30,573 bases of DNA from CAYRZL01 sp964428795 (GTDB lineage Bacteria; Bacillota; Clostridia; Lachnospirales; Lachnospiraceae). Below are positions 14,626-22,711 of the stretch, piece by piece (position 1 is the first letter of the stretch; every line of letters starts with the position of its first letter). The notes beneath the pieces were generated by a model, which made no database searches, was not told the DNA's origin, and was given only the letters and a program-made list of their open reading frames with translations. Where the stretch lies: positions 1 through 30,573 of the forward strand of contig CAYRZL010000024.1 of the NCBI GenBank assembly GCA_964428795.1. The letters are read 5' to 3'. Position numbers and translations under genes: made by a program.

Positions 14626-14897
14626 GCAATCGAAGTTTTAACGGAATATCCGTTAAAAAGAAGGTGAAAGGAAGCTTCACGGTGGAAGCTGTGTTTATTA
14701 TGCCAATGATCATTTTCATTCTGATGTTTGCGTTAAATACCGGAATTACAATGCATCAGGAGACCTGCTGCGCAGTGGAAGACATCAGGCAGGCGGAGGA
14801 AATACAGACGGTAAAGCTGTTTTGGCGGGCAAGCCGGATGGAAGAGTTGAAATCGCTGGTATCGCAGGATGGTACGATGGGAGGTGAAGGCAGATGA
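14622..14897 (+). CDS. Small TadE-like pseudopilin
   Basis: 91 residues. After a basic leader (KKKVKGS) comes FTVEAVFIMPMIIFILMFALN, the TadE pattern with a Glu five residues after the likely Gly/Ser processing point. A short outside tail contains a Cys pair (ETCCAVED). Overlaps by ATGA with the peptidase gene in front and with the FHA gene behind, so it is part of one translational unit. Probably a minor pilin. Confidence 0.83.
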   Translation: MSNRSFNGISVKKKVKGSFTVEAVFIMPMIIFILMFALNTGITMHQETCCAVEDIRQAEEIQTVKLFWRASRMEELKSLVSQDGTMGGEGR

Positions 14898-16006
14898 CAA
14901 TAGAATATATTAAGAATCTCAACCGCAGCTATCTGATCATAAAAGACGTAAAGGCAGCTCTTTCATCCTTTGACGTTCAGATGGCAATGCGGAGAAAATC
15001 AGCATCCTTTCTGCCGATGGAATGTATTATGGCGGACGGTCGGGCGGAATGCTGGTATGATATTACGGGCAGACAGCCTTTTGAAGTTGTTTTGGAATGT
15101 CAGAAGGCGGATATGAGGTTTCTGACACAGTTTGTCGGCAGTCTTACAAAGGCAAGTCAGAACACGGAAGATTATCTTTTGGATGGAGCATGTATCAGCT
15201 TCTGCCCGCAGTGTATTTTTTACGATGTTGTACAAAAGGAGTATTTGTTTTGTTATGTCCCGGGATATGAAATGGACAATGGCGGAGAGCTGCGGACATT
15301 GACGGAACTGATTTTGAGACATCTGGATCACGGAGATGACAGGGCGGTGTCTGCGGGCTATGCGCTTTACCAGAAGGTGACGGAGGATGTATATACCATG
15401 CAGGATCTCGTGCAGTGCCTGGGGCATGATTTGGAGTGTGAGATGCATTCGGAGGAGTGGCAGGAGACTTATGAGGAAGAGGATGAACCGGACATGCCAA
15501 ACGAGGAAAGTCATAAAATTACGGGGTCAACTCTCAGTCGGTTGTGGGGAAAGATGCAGCAGCGGATAAAAAATGAAGATTTCCGGTATGAAGAAAAACG
15601 GAGAGAAAAGCTGCGGAAAAATGGAGAAAAACCAGGAATCAGAATGGGAGCCTTCCGTGGAATGAGCGAACAGAAAACGGTATTTTTGTCTGTCCCTTCG
15701 GATGAGATACAGGGGCAGCTTTTGTATCAGGGGCAGAATGGACAGGATCACTTGCTGGTAGATACAGGACAGGATAATTATTTTATCGGCTCCAACATAG
15801 AGGCGGTGGACGGATATATCAGGAATGAGAATGTCAGCCGCATCCATGCCCGCATATTCAAATTAAAAGGTGAATTTTATGTGGAAGATTTAAACTCGAC
15901 AAATGGAACGACGTTAAATGGAAAGGCGATCGTTTATCGTCAAAAAGAAAAACTGAACAAAAACGACCGCCTTGTATTTGCCACAGAGGAATATCTGTTT
16001 TGCTGA
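14894..16006 (+). CDS. FHA-domain protein of the Tad locus (DUF6382-like N-terminus)
   Basis: 370 residues, without a membrane segment. The N-terminal ~170 residues (from MTIEYIKNLNRSYLII) fit the domain listed as DUF6382 in Firmicutes, a name given from memory. A charged helical linker covers about residues 195-250. The C-terminal ~85 residues are a forkhead-associated domain (FIGSNIEAVDGYI, NVSRIHARI, VEDLNSTNGTTLNG), which binds phosphothreonine peptides; the Gly-Ser, Ser-Arg-x-His and Asn residues of the binding face are present. GGAGGTG precedes the ATG. It closes the tad operon and may recruit a phosphorylated partner to the pilus machine. No Ser/Thr kinase is in the window. Confidence 0.88.
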   Translation: MTIEYIKNLNRSYLIIKDVKAALSSFDVQMAMRRKSASFLPMECIMADGRAECWYDITGRQPFEVVLECQKADMRFLTQFVGSLTKASQNTEDYLLDGACISFCPQCIFYDVVQKEYLFCYVPGYEMDNGGELRTLTELILRHLDHGDDRAVSAGYALYQKVTEDVYTMQDLVQCLGHDLECEMHSEEWQETYEEEDEPDMPNEESHKITGSTLSRLWGKMQQRIKNEDFRYEEKRREKLRKNGEKPGIRMGAFRGMSEQKTVFLSVPSDEIQGQLLYQGQNGQDHLLVDTGQDNYFIGSNIEAVDGYIRNENVSRIHARIFKLKGEFYVEDLNSTNGTTLNGKAIVYRQKEKLNKNDRLVFATEEYLFC

Positions 16007-16714
16007 TCATGGGTGTATAGGGAAGATGATTCTGACATCCGTTCCCTGCTTTAGAGGTAAAAGCTGCAGGGAACCGGCGTGGGCATTCAGGATGCGCTCG
16101 GTGATGACCAGACCAAGACCTGTACCGCCCTCTTTCGTGGATTGAAATGGGGTGATGGCAGGTGCCTGATGCTGCATGGGAATACCGCAGCCATTGTCGG
16201 CAATATGCAGGATCACGTTTGTTTCATCGAAGGATGCCTGTACCGTTATGATGCCCGTCTGTGTGCCTGCACGGTATTCAGGACAGGCAAGGATGGCTTC
16301 CGCCGCATTCTTTAACAGATTGGTGACCGCATGAGAAAGCGAGTGACCGTCAAAGAAAACAGTGGGAAAATCCGGCTGATATCTGCGCAGGATATGTATA
16401 TTTTGATAGGTCTGGTCTATCCCGCACTTGCGGATGCACTCATTTAAAAAATCCGGTAAGGAATGAGCTCTTTTTGTAATGGAAATATCCTCTTTTAAGT
16501 AGGCGGCATCCTGAAACAGGGAAAGCATATCCGTCAATTCTTCCCGCATATCTCGCCAGCGGTTATCTGAGCCCAGGTCAGGATGGCGTGTCTCCAATAT
16601 TTTCATGGAATTTTTCAGTATGGTAAATGAATTTTTCGTTTCATGTATAATAGTCTGGTATAATAATTCATTCATAGATTTAACGACTTTCTGAGAAATT
16701 TGTCTGAGTTTCAA
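16007..16714 (-). CDS. Soluble sensor histidine kinase
   Basis: 235 residues with the kinase boxes in order: H-box IIHETKNSFTILKNSM (His24), N-box HAVTNLLKNAAEAI, G1 DNGCGIP and G2 GGTGLGLVITE. There is no membrane or sensory domain, so it must act on a cytoplasmic signal or through a partner. Its stop meets that of the FHA gene tail-to-tail. No response regulator is next to it. The start may be the internal ATG 13 codons later (MNELL). Whether it serves the pilus locus is not shown. Confidence 0.86.
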   Translation of the reverse strand: MKLRQISQKVVKSMNELLYQTIIHETKNSFTILKNSMKILETRHPDLGSDNRWRDMREELTDMLSLFQDAAYLKEDISITKRAHSLPDFLNECIRKCGIDQTYQNIHILRRYQPDFPTVFFDGHSLSHAVTNLLKNAAEAILACPEYRAGTQTGIITVQASFDETNVILHIADNGCGIPMQHQAPAITPFQSTKEGGTGLGLVITERILNAHAGSLQLLPLKQGTDVRIIFPIHP

Positions 16715-16753
16715 TCACTTTTTATATGGATTTCAGGGCTTTTCTAGTGTATC

Positions 16754-16773
16754 ATGGAATTACATGGAATTAC
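16754..16773. repeat. Tandem 10-base repeat
   Basis: ATGGAATTAC occurs twice head to tail in the spacer between the histidine kinase and the HIT gene. Short and possibly without meaning; it lies where promoters for both divergent genes should be. Confidence 0.6.
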
Positions 16774-16895
16774 AATGAAAGCTCATTTACAAAAATCGAC
16801 AAAAGCTATATTGTATTTCCAAAAAAATTCATGCATTTGGAAAGGAGAGAGACAAAAACGGGCGGTATTTGTCTGTTTTTGTCGGTGATTGCGAC

Positions 16896-17324
16896 ATGAA
16901 AAATGAAAATTGCATTTTTTGTAGAATACTGGCAGGGGAGATTCCATCCAGAGTATTATATGAGGATGAGGACTTTAAGGTGATTATGGATGTGGGTCCT
17001 GCCACAAGAGGTCATGCATTGATTTTGCCGAAGGAGCACTATGCAAATCTGTATGAGCTGCCGGAGGAGCTGGCAGCAAAGGCAATGAAGCTTGCAAAAA
17101 AAATGACCGCTGCCATGACCGATGTGCTGCACTGTGATGGATTTAATCTGGTGCAGAATAACGGTATGGTAGCAGGTCAGACGGTATTTCATTTTCATTT
17201 ACATTTGATTCCCCGCTATGAGCAGGATGACAATGCGGGAATGATCAGTTGGAAACAAAAATCCTTCTCCGATGAGGAGATGCAGAAATTGCAGGAGCTT
17301 ATTGTTTCCGGCATTCGTCAATAA
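16896..17324 (+). CDS. HIT-family nucleotide hydrolase (HinT-like)
   Basis: 142 residues. The catalytic histidine triad is in VFHFHLHLIPRY (H-x-H-x-H). The N-terminal CIFCRI pair is a zinc-type knuckle seen in many bacterial HIT proteins, and GHALILPKEHYANLYEL matches the family. Such enzymes hydrolyse adenosine phosphoramidates and similar nucleotide conjugates. ATG 16896 fits the family's N-terminus although its ribosome site is weak; a TTG 27 bases upstream is in frame but no better placed. Its 3' end overlaps that of murG by 26 bases on the opposite strand. Confidence 0.9.
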   Translation: MKNENCIFCRILAGEIPSRVLYEDEDFKVIMDVGPATRGHALILPKEHYANLYELPEELAAKAMKLAKKMTAAMTDVLHCDGFNLVQNNGMVAGQTVFHFHLHLIPRYEQDDNAGMISWKQKSFSDEEMQKLQELIVSGIRQ

Positions 17325-18366
17325 GATTGGTGATGGTCGTGACGGGATCCAGATGTCTGGCTCCTGTCATGGCATCTATGTAAGTCTCGCGATTTTCTGA
17401 TACAAAGTGAATTGCATCTAAAAGGCTTTCCTCTGTCAACTGTTCTTCTTCTATTACATAGCTGAAGCCCTGTTTTTTAAAAGAGTTTGCGTTGAGAATC
17501 TGATCACCTCTGCTGGCATTTGCAGACAACGGAATCAAAATGTTCAGCTTGCGCAGCTCCAGCAGTTCGCAGATGGCATTTGCTCCGGCTCTGGAGATAA
17601 CAATATCCGCAAGGGCAAGTAAATCTGCCAGTTCTTTGTTGATATATTCATATTGAACATAGCCATCCAGACCGCTGCAGTCCGGGTCAAGGTTATCTTT
17701 TCCGCAAAGGTGGATCAACTGATAATCCACAAGAAGATCCGGTAAAGCTTTGCGTATGGTATCATTGATGAATTTGGAACCGGTGCTGCCGCCCACTACA
17801 AGGAGGACCGGTTTATCGGCGGAAAGTCCTGTGAACTCAAGGGCGCGGACCTTGTTCCCCTCCAATAACTGACTGCGGATCGGAGAACCGGTGAGGATGG
17901 CTTTTCCTTCCGGCAGATGCTCCAGTGTCTCCGGGAAATTGCAGCAAACTTTGGATGCAGATGGGATTGCCAGTTTGTTTGCCAGACCAGGAGTGAGGTC
18001 TGATTCATGAATGATCGCCGGAATGTGAAGCTGTTTTGCGGCCAATACGACCGGAACACTTACAAATCCTCCCTTGGAAAATACAATATCCGGTTTCAAC
18101 TGACGCAGTAATTTGCGTGCCTGAAAGCAGCCTTTTAACACTTTCAGCGGGTCAGAAAAGTTTTTGGGGTCGAAGTAGCGGCGCAGCTTTCCGGAGGAAA
18201 TTCCATGGTATGGGATGCCGCAGCCCTCGATCAACTGTTTTTCAATTCCGTTATAGGAGCCGATATACTCAATTTCATATCCCATCTGGCGCAGACGGGG
18301 GAATAATGCGATGTTTGGGGTGACGTGTCCGGCGGTACCTCCGCCTGTCATAACGATTTTTTTCAT
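17299..18366 (-). CDS. murG: UDP-GlcNAc : lipid I N-acetylglucosaminyltransferase
   Basis: 355 residues, the normal length. MurG adds GlcNAc to lipid I to give lipid II on the inner face of the membrane. Family marks are the N-terminal TGGGTAGHVTPNIAL loop, ISSGKLRRYFDPKNF, FSKGGFVSVPVVLAAK, IIHESDLTPGLANK, VVGGSTGSKFIN and SRAGANAICELLEL (donor-site region). This form, with LRRYFD and a free-standing gene, is like that of clostridia in which murG is not in the division/cell-wall cluster. The transcript runs leftward from the repeat-bearing spacer. Confidence 0.95.
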   Translation of the reverse strand: MKKIVMTGGGTAGHVTPNIALFPRLRQMGYEIEYIGSYNGIEKQLIEGCGIPYHGISSGKLRRYFDPKNFSDPLKVLKGCFQARKLLRQLKPDIVFSKGGFVSVPVVLAAKQLHIPAIIHESDLTPGLANKLAIPSASKVCCNFPETLEHLPEGKAILTGSPIRSQLLEGNKVRALEFTGLSADKPVLLVVGGSTGSKFINDTIRKALPDLLVDYQLIHLCGKDNLDPDCSGLDGYVQYEYINKELADLLALADIVISRAGANAICELLELRKLNILIPLSANASRGDQILNANSFKKQGFSYVIEEEQLTEESLLDAIHFVSENRETYIDAMTGARHLDPVTTITNLIDECRKQ

Positions 18367-18772
18367 ATATATAAATCCTTCCTCTAATGAAATTTATGAT
18401 AAATTTGCTTTTCAGAAAGCATTCCCAACCTGCCTTTGTATAAATTTGCCTGTCTTCGAGGTTGTTATCGTTCAGAGCCAGACTCGAAAATACATCGTAT
18501 TTTCTCGTTGAGGCGTATCCGCCAGATAAATTTATACAAAACCATGTTTGTGAATGCAAGCATTCCCAACCTGCCTTTGTATAAATTTGCCTGTCTCTGA
18601 ACGGTTAATCATATTATTAAGCGATACGAAATAAAAGTCAAGAATAAGGATGTGATTTCTTTTGATGAAATGTGTCAAAAGTTGCGACAAATTTTTGGGA
18701 CAGCCATCTTTCTATTTTTCTTCTTCTATATTATACTGAATAAGTAGAAAATCAGAATAGAAAGGAGACATT
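18367..18772. repeat. Repeat-bearing spacer with two 39-bp direct repeats
   Basis: This 406-base spacer between the murG start and the next gene holds no credible gene. A perfect 39-bp direct repeat lies at 18417-18455 and 18558-18596. Between the copies are a perfect 8-bp hairpin (GAAAATAC/GTATTTTC, 18486-18504) and an inverted copy of the repeat core (AAATTTATACAAA at 18528-18540). The layout resembles a dispersed intergenic element (MITE- or REP-like). The right part (18600-18772) should hold the promoter of the next gene; a TATACT box lies at 18732-18737 without a clear -35. Confidence 0.75.
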
Positions 18773-19084
18773 ATGTCAGGGTTGATGTTTATCTGGCAGA
18801 TTTTTCGGACGTGGAAGATGGAGATTGGCGCAGGATTGGTGCTGCTGGCTGTCATTTTGCTGCTTGTGCTCCTGATATCACAGAGAAAAAATCTGCAGCA
18901 GAACAAAAAAATAGCACAACAGATAACCGGACTTTCAAAACTGATAGAGAAACAGGGGGATATGCTGCAGGAGAAGCCCCAGAGTAAGATACAGGGAGAG
19001 GAAAGCTTTTATCAGAAGGAAAACAGGCAGCGTAAAAAGGAAGAAGAACTTTTTGGCAGTGTCATGGAGGAAATTTTTTCTTGA
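18773..19084 (+). CDS. Small single-pass membrane protein
   Basis: 103 residues. A membrane helix lies near residues 17-37 (GAGLVLLAVILLLVLLIS), followed by a charged, Gln/Lys/Glu-rich cytoplasmic helix that may form a coiled coil. AAAGGAGA is placed well before the ATG. No family recognised. The pgi promoter overlaps its last codons, so the two genes are likely transcribed separately or only partly together. Confidence 0.72.
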   Translation: MSGLMFIWQIFRTWKMEIGAGLVLLAVILLLVLLISQRKNLQQNKKIAQQITGLSKLIEKQGDMLQEKPQSKIQGEESFYQKENRQRKKEEELFGSVMEEIFS

Positions 19085-19109
19085 TAAAGTATAGGTACTT
19101 TGTTACAAT
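19081..19109 (+). promoter_or_regulatory. Sigma-A type promoter for pgi
   Basis: TTGATA (19081-19086), a 17-base spacer and TACAAT (19104-19109). Each box differs from consensus at one position. The -35 box overlaps the stop codon of the small membrane protein gene. The pgi start lies about 60 bases beyond the -10 box. Confidence 0.7.
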
Positions 19110-19168
19110 GTGAAAAGAGAAAGTGAAAAAATTAACAATCATATATTATTACGAAGGAGAGTGGAAAA

Positions 19169-20515
19169 ATGAGTAAAGTAACATTTGACTATTCCAGAGC
19201 AGCAAACGTCATCAGTGAGGACGAGCTGTGCAGCATGAAAAGGATTGCAGAGGATGCAAAGGAGGTGCTGGTAAACAAATCAGGGGCGGGAAATGATTTC
19301 CTTGGATGGATTGATCTTCCGGTAGATTATGATAAAGAGGAGTTTGCCCGTATCAAAGCGGCAGCCGGGAAGATCAGACAGGATTCGGAGGTTCTGGTAG
19401 TGATCGGTATCGGTGGATCTTATCTGGGAGCGAGAGCAGCAATCGAGTTTTTGCGCCATAGTTTTTACAACAGTGTATCAAAAGAAGTGCGAAAAACACC
19501 GGAGATCTACTATGCGGGAAACAGCATCAGCACTACATATCTGAAGGATCTGCTGGAGGTTATCGGGGATCGGGATTTCTCCGTCAATGTAATTTCCAAA
19601 TCCGGCACAACTACTGAGCCTGCCATTGCTTTCCGTATTTTAAAGAAGAAAATGGAAGAGAAATACGGTAAAGAGGAGGCAGCAAAACGTATCTATGCTA
19701 CGACAGACAAAGCAAGAGGAGCGTTAAAAACGCTGGCAACGGAAGAAGGTTATGAAACCTTTGTTGTTCCGGATGATGTGGGCGGAAGATTTTCTGTTTT
19801 GACAGCAGTCGGACTGCTCCCGATTGCAGTCAGCGGGGCAGATATCGATCAGTTGATGGCAGGTGCGCAGGATGCGAGAAAGAATGCACTGGAGCTGCCT
19901 TTCGAGGAGAATGATGCGGTGAAATATGCGGCAGTGAGAAATATTCTTCTCAGAAAAGGAAAGGGCATTGAGGTACTGGCAAATTATGAGCCATGCCTGC
20001 ACTATGTAAATGAATGGTGGAAACAGCTTTACGGTGAGAGCGAAGGAAAAGATCAGAAGGGTATTTTCCCGGCAGCAGTAGATCTGACTACCGATCTTCA
20101 TTCCATGGGGCAGTTTATTCAGGACGGAGCAAGAACGATGTTTGAGACAGTTCTGAATCTTGAAGAAGCGGGAAGTGAGATCCGAATCGAGGAGGAAGCG
20201 GTAGATCTGGACGGACTGAATTATCTGGCAGGAGAGGATATGGCATTTGTAAATTCCTGCGCGATGAACGGAACGATCATGGCTCACACAGACGGAAATG
20301 TACCGAATCTGATGATCCGTATTCCGGAGCGGAATGAGTACAGTCTGGGACAGTTGTTCTACTTCTTCGAGTTTGCTGTAGGTGTCAGCGGATACATTCT
20401 GGGCGTTAATCCGTTCAATCAGCCGGGTGTGGAGAGCTACAAGAAAAACATGTTTGCACTCCTTGGTAAACCGGGCTATGAAGAGGTAGGAGAGGCGCTT
20501 TTAAAGCGTTTGTAG
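19169..20515 (+). CDS. pgi: Glucose-6-phosphate isomerase
   Basis: 448 residues, the usual length of the Firmicute form. It interconverts glucose 6-phosphate and fructose 6-phosphate in glycolysis. Marks are VVIGIGGSYLGARAAIEF, NVISKSGTTTEPAIAF (sugar-phosphate Ser/Thr loop), PDDVGGRFSVLTAVGLLP (signature 1), the NEWWKQLYGESEGKDQKG and LHSMGQFIQDG stretches, and FNQPGVESYKKNMFALLG near the C-terminus (signature 2). AAGGAGAG lies before the ATG. Own promoter; no co-transcribed neighbour evident. Confidence 0.97.
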   Translation: MSKVTFDYSRAANVISEDELCSMKRIAEDAKEVLVNKSGAGNDFLGWIDLPVDYDKEEFARIKAAAGKIRQDSEVLVVIGIGGSYLGARAAIEFLRHSFYNSVSKEVRKTPEIYYAGNSISTTYLKDLLEVIGDRDFSVNVISKSGTTTEPAIAFRILKKKMEEKYGKEEAAKRIYATTDKARGALKTLATEEGYETFVVPDDVGGRFSVLTAVGLLPIAVSGADIDQLMAGAQDARKNALELPFEENDAVKYAAVRNILLRKGKGIEVLANYEPCLHYVNEWWKQLYGESEGKDQKGIFPAAVDLTTDLHSMGQFIQDGARTMFETVLNLEEAGSEIRIEEEAVDLDGLNYLAGEDMAFVNSCAMNGTIMAHTDGNVPNLMIRIPERNEYSLGQLFYFFEFAVGVSGYILGVNPFNQPGVESYKKNMFALLGKPGYEEVGEALLKRL

Positions 20516-20557
20516 AATAGCGGTTTTTCAGAAATATCAAAAAATTATTAAAAAAAT

Positions 20558-20586
20558 TTGACAAATATATTAAGTTTTGTTATAAT
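20558..20586 (+). promoter_or_regulatory. Consensus sigma-A promoter of the SH3/SleB gene
   Basis: TTGACA (20558-20563), a spacer of exactly 17 bases and TATAAT (20581-20586): a perfect match to the vegetative consensus. It leaves a leader of about 130 bases with repeated GTAACAA and a weak hairpin CTATGT ... ACATAG, in which no known riboswitch could be recognised. Confidence 0.88.
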
Positions 20587-20725
20587 TCCTATCACAACAC
20601 GGATATGTAACAATTTTGTAACAAAATGTAATAATTTTAAAAATAATTTAATACATTTGTTATAAAGCACATGTCTATGTAGTGAACATGCAGAAACATA
20701 GAGCATTGTTATTCAGGAGGTTATG

Positions 20726-22099
20726 ATGAAACTTACAAAAAAAGTTATTGGAAGCGGAGCAGTTGCTGCAGCGTTATTAGCCACCACCGTGACAACAGCT
20801 GTTTTTGGTAATGTGACAGAAGACAAATCCAATTATAAAGTGGCTGATGTGAAGGAGAGATACGCACAGAAAAACAGAACAGCAGATGTTCAGAAAAAAG
20901 TATTTAACATTCTGGATGAAGCTGACGAGAAAAGTGCAATCGTTGCTGCAATATCCACTGTAAGGGTCGGACAGATTGTAGCAGAAACTCAGAAGAAGGA
21001 AATCAAAGCAAGAGAAGCTGTCATGGGAGATATTCAGGCAGAGGCACAGATTGAGACTCAGGCGAGTACAGAACCGGCGGAAAAACAAGATCCGTGGGAA
21101 AATGTGCTGCTTCCGAATGTAGAGGATCTGCTGAATATTCGTGCAGAGGCTTCCACAGATTCTGAGCCGGTAGGTGTCCTTCACAGAGGCTGCTCTGCAC
21201 AGATCGAGGAGATTGGTGACGAGTGGACGAAAATCAGTTCCGGGTCTGTGGAAGGTTATGTAAAAAATGAGTATTGTGTATACGGACAGGATGCGAAGGC
21301 ATTAGCAGAGGAGGTTTGCGAGACAACCGTAACCGCGAATACACCGGGACTTCGTGTGAGGAAGTCCGCAGATACTGAATCAGTGATTGTAGATGTTTTG
21401 GAAGAAGAAGAGACATTGAAAGCAGATAAAGATGCCGAGACAGTCGAAGGATGGGTCGCGGTTGTTTGCGGCGATACTACAGCATATGTTTCCAGCGATT
21501 ATGTGGATGTTGAGCTGCAGATGGGAACCGCACTCTCTATGGAAGAGGAGCTTGCCCGTATTGCAGCAGAACAGGAGGCGGCAAGAAAAGCGGCAGAGGA
21601 GCAGGCGGCAGAAGAGAAAGCGGAAAGGGAGTCGGCACAGGCGACAGAAAAAGCGCAGACTTCTTCTTCAGAAAGTTCCGCAAGCGACTCATCAGGCTCC
21701 GATTCATACAATGAGTCCGAGTCATCATCTTCTGACAGTTCCTCTCAGAATGAAGCAGTATCTGCTTCCTCTGATGATTTGTCCCTGCTTGCGGCATTGA
21801 TCTACTGTGAGGCAGGAGGAGAACCATATGAAGGACAGGTGGCGGTAGGCGCGGTCGTAATGAATCGTGTGAGAAGCGGCTCTTTCCCGAACAGTATTCG
21901 GGATGTGATTTATCAGTCCGGTCAGTTTACGCCGGCATCCAGCGGAACGCTTTCCAAGGCAATGTCAAACGGAAATTACTGCTATTCAGCAGCAGAGGAG
22001 GCTTTGGCAGGTGCAGATAACACCGGCGGAGCATTGTATTTCCATTCAGGTACATCTTCCGGCAAAGGTATTGTAATTGGACATCAGACTTTTTATTAA
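20726..22099 (+). CDS. Secreted SH3-domain cell-wall hydrolase (SleB/Hydrolase_2)
   Basis: 457 residues. An N-terminal export signal (VIGSGAVAAALLATTVTTAVFG) is followed by a Lys/Glu-rich helical region. Two bacterial SH3 domains follow (about 135-190 with LLNIRAEASTDSEPVGVL, and 198-255 with GLRVRKSADTESVIVDVL). Next comes an Ala/Glu-rich coiled coil (about 265-305) and a Ser-rich linker (about 305-345). The C-terminal ~105 residues are the SleB/CwlJ hydrolase domain (LAALIYCEAGGEPYEGQVAV, GAVVMNRVRSGSFPNSI, ALYFHS) with the catalytic Glu in YCEAGGE. It should cut peptidoglycan at the cell wall. ATG 20726 is five bases from AGGAGG; ATG 20723 is only two. The vegetative promoter speaks against a purely spore-germination role. 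Gene symbol withheld because related hydrolases share the domain. Confidence 0.92.
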   Translation: MKLTKKVIGSGAVAAALLATTVTTAVFGNVTEDKSNYKVADVKERYAQKNRTADVQKKVFNILDEADEKSAIVAAISTVRVGQIVAETQKKEIKAREAVMGDIQAEAQIETQASTEPAEKQDPWENVLLPNVEDLLNIRAEASTDSEPVGVLHRGCSAQIEEIGDEWTKISSGSVEGYVKNEYCVYGQDAKALAEEVCETTVTANTPGLRVRKSADTESVIVDVLEEEETLKADKDAETVEGWVAVVCGDTTAYVSSDYVDVELQMGTALSMEEELARIAAEQEAARKAAEEQAAEEKAERESAQATEKAQTSSSESSASDSSGSDSYNESESSSSDSSSQNEAVSASSDDLSLLAALIYCEAGGEPYEGQVAVGAVVMNRVRSGSFPNSIRDVIYQSGQFTPASSGTLSKAMSNGNYCYSAAEEALAGADNTGGALYFHSGTSSGKGIVIGHQTFY

Positions 22100-22105
22100 A
22101 ACATG

Positions 22106-22143
22106 AAAAAACCCGAACCTCTGACAAGAGGCTCGGGTTTTTT
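22106..22143 (+). terminator. Rho-independent terminator after the SleB-type gene
   Basis: AAAAAACCCGA and CCTCT pair with AGAGG and TCGGGTTTTTT around a GACA loop (about 16 bp with one internal mismatch), starting seven bases after the stop. Confidence 0.95.
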
Positions 22144-22171
22144 GGATATAACTTTTGCCCGGGGGATTAGG

Positions 22172-22200
22172 TTGTAAAAAATTGGGGACTATAGTATAAT
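22172..22200 (+). promoter_or_regulatory. Sigma-A type promoter for the NfeD/SPFH pair
   Basis: TTGTAA (22172-22177), 17-base spacer, TATAAT (22195-22200), just after the terminator of the previous gene and about 60 bases before the start of the NfeD gene. Confidence 0.75.
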
Positions 22201-22260
22201 AGGAATGCTCGAAATGTTGAGTGGACTTGTAACTTTAAAATCATGAGAGGAGGTTTTGAC

Positions 22261-22707
22261 ATGGAAACAGAATTGATTGTCTGGTTGGTAATTCTGGCGG
22301 CAATGATCGTAATTGAGATCATATCCATGGGTTTGACATCCATCTGGTTTGCGGGAGGAGCGTTGGCTGCGTTTCTGGCAAATCTGGCAGGCGCCGGCCT
22401 CGCAGTGCAGATTGTTCTGTTTTTTGTTGCGTCGATCGTCCTTTTGATCTTTACAAGACCATTGGCAAAAAAGTATTTTAATAATGGACGTGTAAAGACA
22501 AATGCGGAAAGTCTGGTCGGGCAAACCGCTGTTGTAACACAAGACATCGATAATCTGGAAGGAAAAGGACAGGCGGTAGTGCAGGGGATGGAATGGACAG
22601 CCCGTGCACAGTCTGACGATATTAAGATCGAAGCCGGAGCCCCTGTGGAAATCAAAGATATTCAGGGTGTGAAACTGATTGTAAAAAAGAAAGAATTGGA
22701 GGATTAA
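22261..22707 (+). CDS. NfeD-family membrane protein
   Basis: 148 residues. Two or three membrane helices in the first ~75 residues (ELIVWLVILAAMIVIEIISMG; WFAGGALAAFLANL; IVLFFVASIVLLIF) precede a soluble OB-fold (LVGQTAVVTQDIDNLEGKGQ, GMEWTARAQ, VEIKDIQGVKLIVKKK) of the NfeD C-terminal type. NfeD proteins partner SPFH proteins in membrane microdomains. ATG 22261 follows AGAGGAGG; an in-frame ATG at 22243 would include the ribosome site itself and is rejected. The SPFH gene begins four bases after the stop. Confidence 0.92.
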   Translation: METELIVWLVILAAMIVIEIISMGLTSIWFAGGALAAFLANLAGAGLAVQIVLFFVASIVLLIFTRPLAKKYFNNGRVKTNAESLVGQTAVVTQDIDNLEGKGQAVVQGMEWTARAQSDDIKIEAGAPVEIKDIQGVKLIVKKKELED

Positions 22708-22711
22708 GCTT

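Noticed and set aside
18275..18559. Small - strand protein overlapping the murG start region
   Set aside because: It lies in the repeat-bearing spacer and runs into murG in another frame; most likely a by-product of the repeat element.
18417..18596. CRISPR array
   Set aside because: Only two copies, a 102-base spacer with internal inverted parts, and no cas genes.
20587..20722. Riboswitch in the leader of the SleB-type gene
   Set aside because: The leader is A/T-rich with only a weak 6-bp hairpin; no known aptamer core could be recognised.
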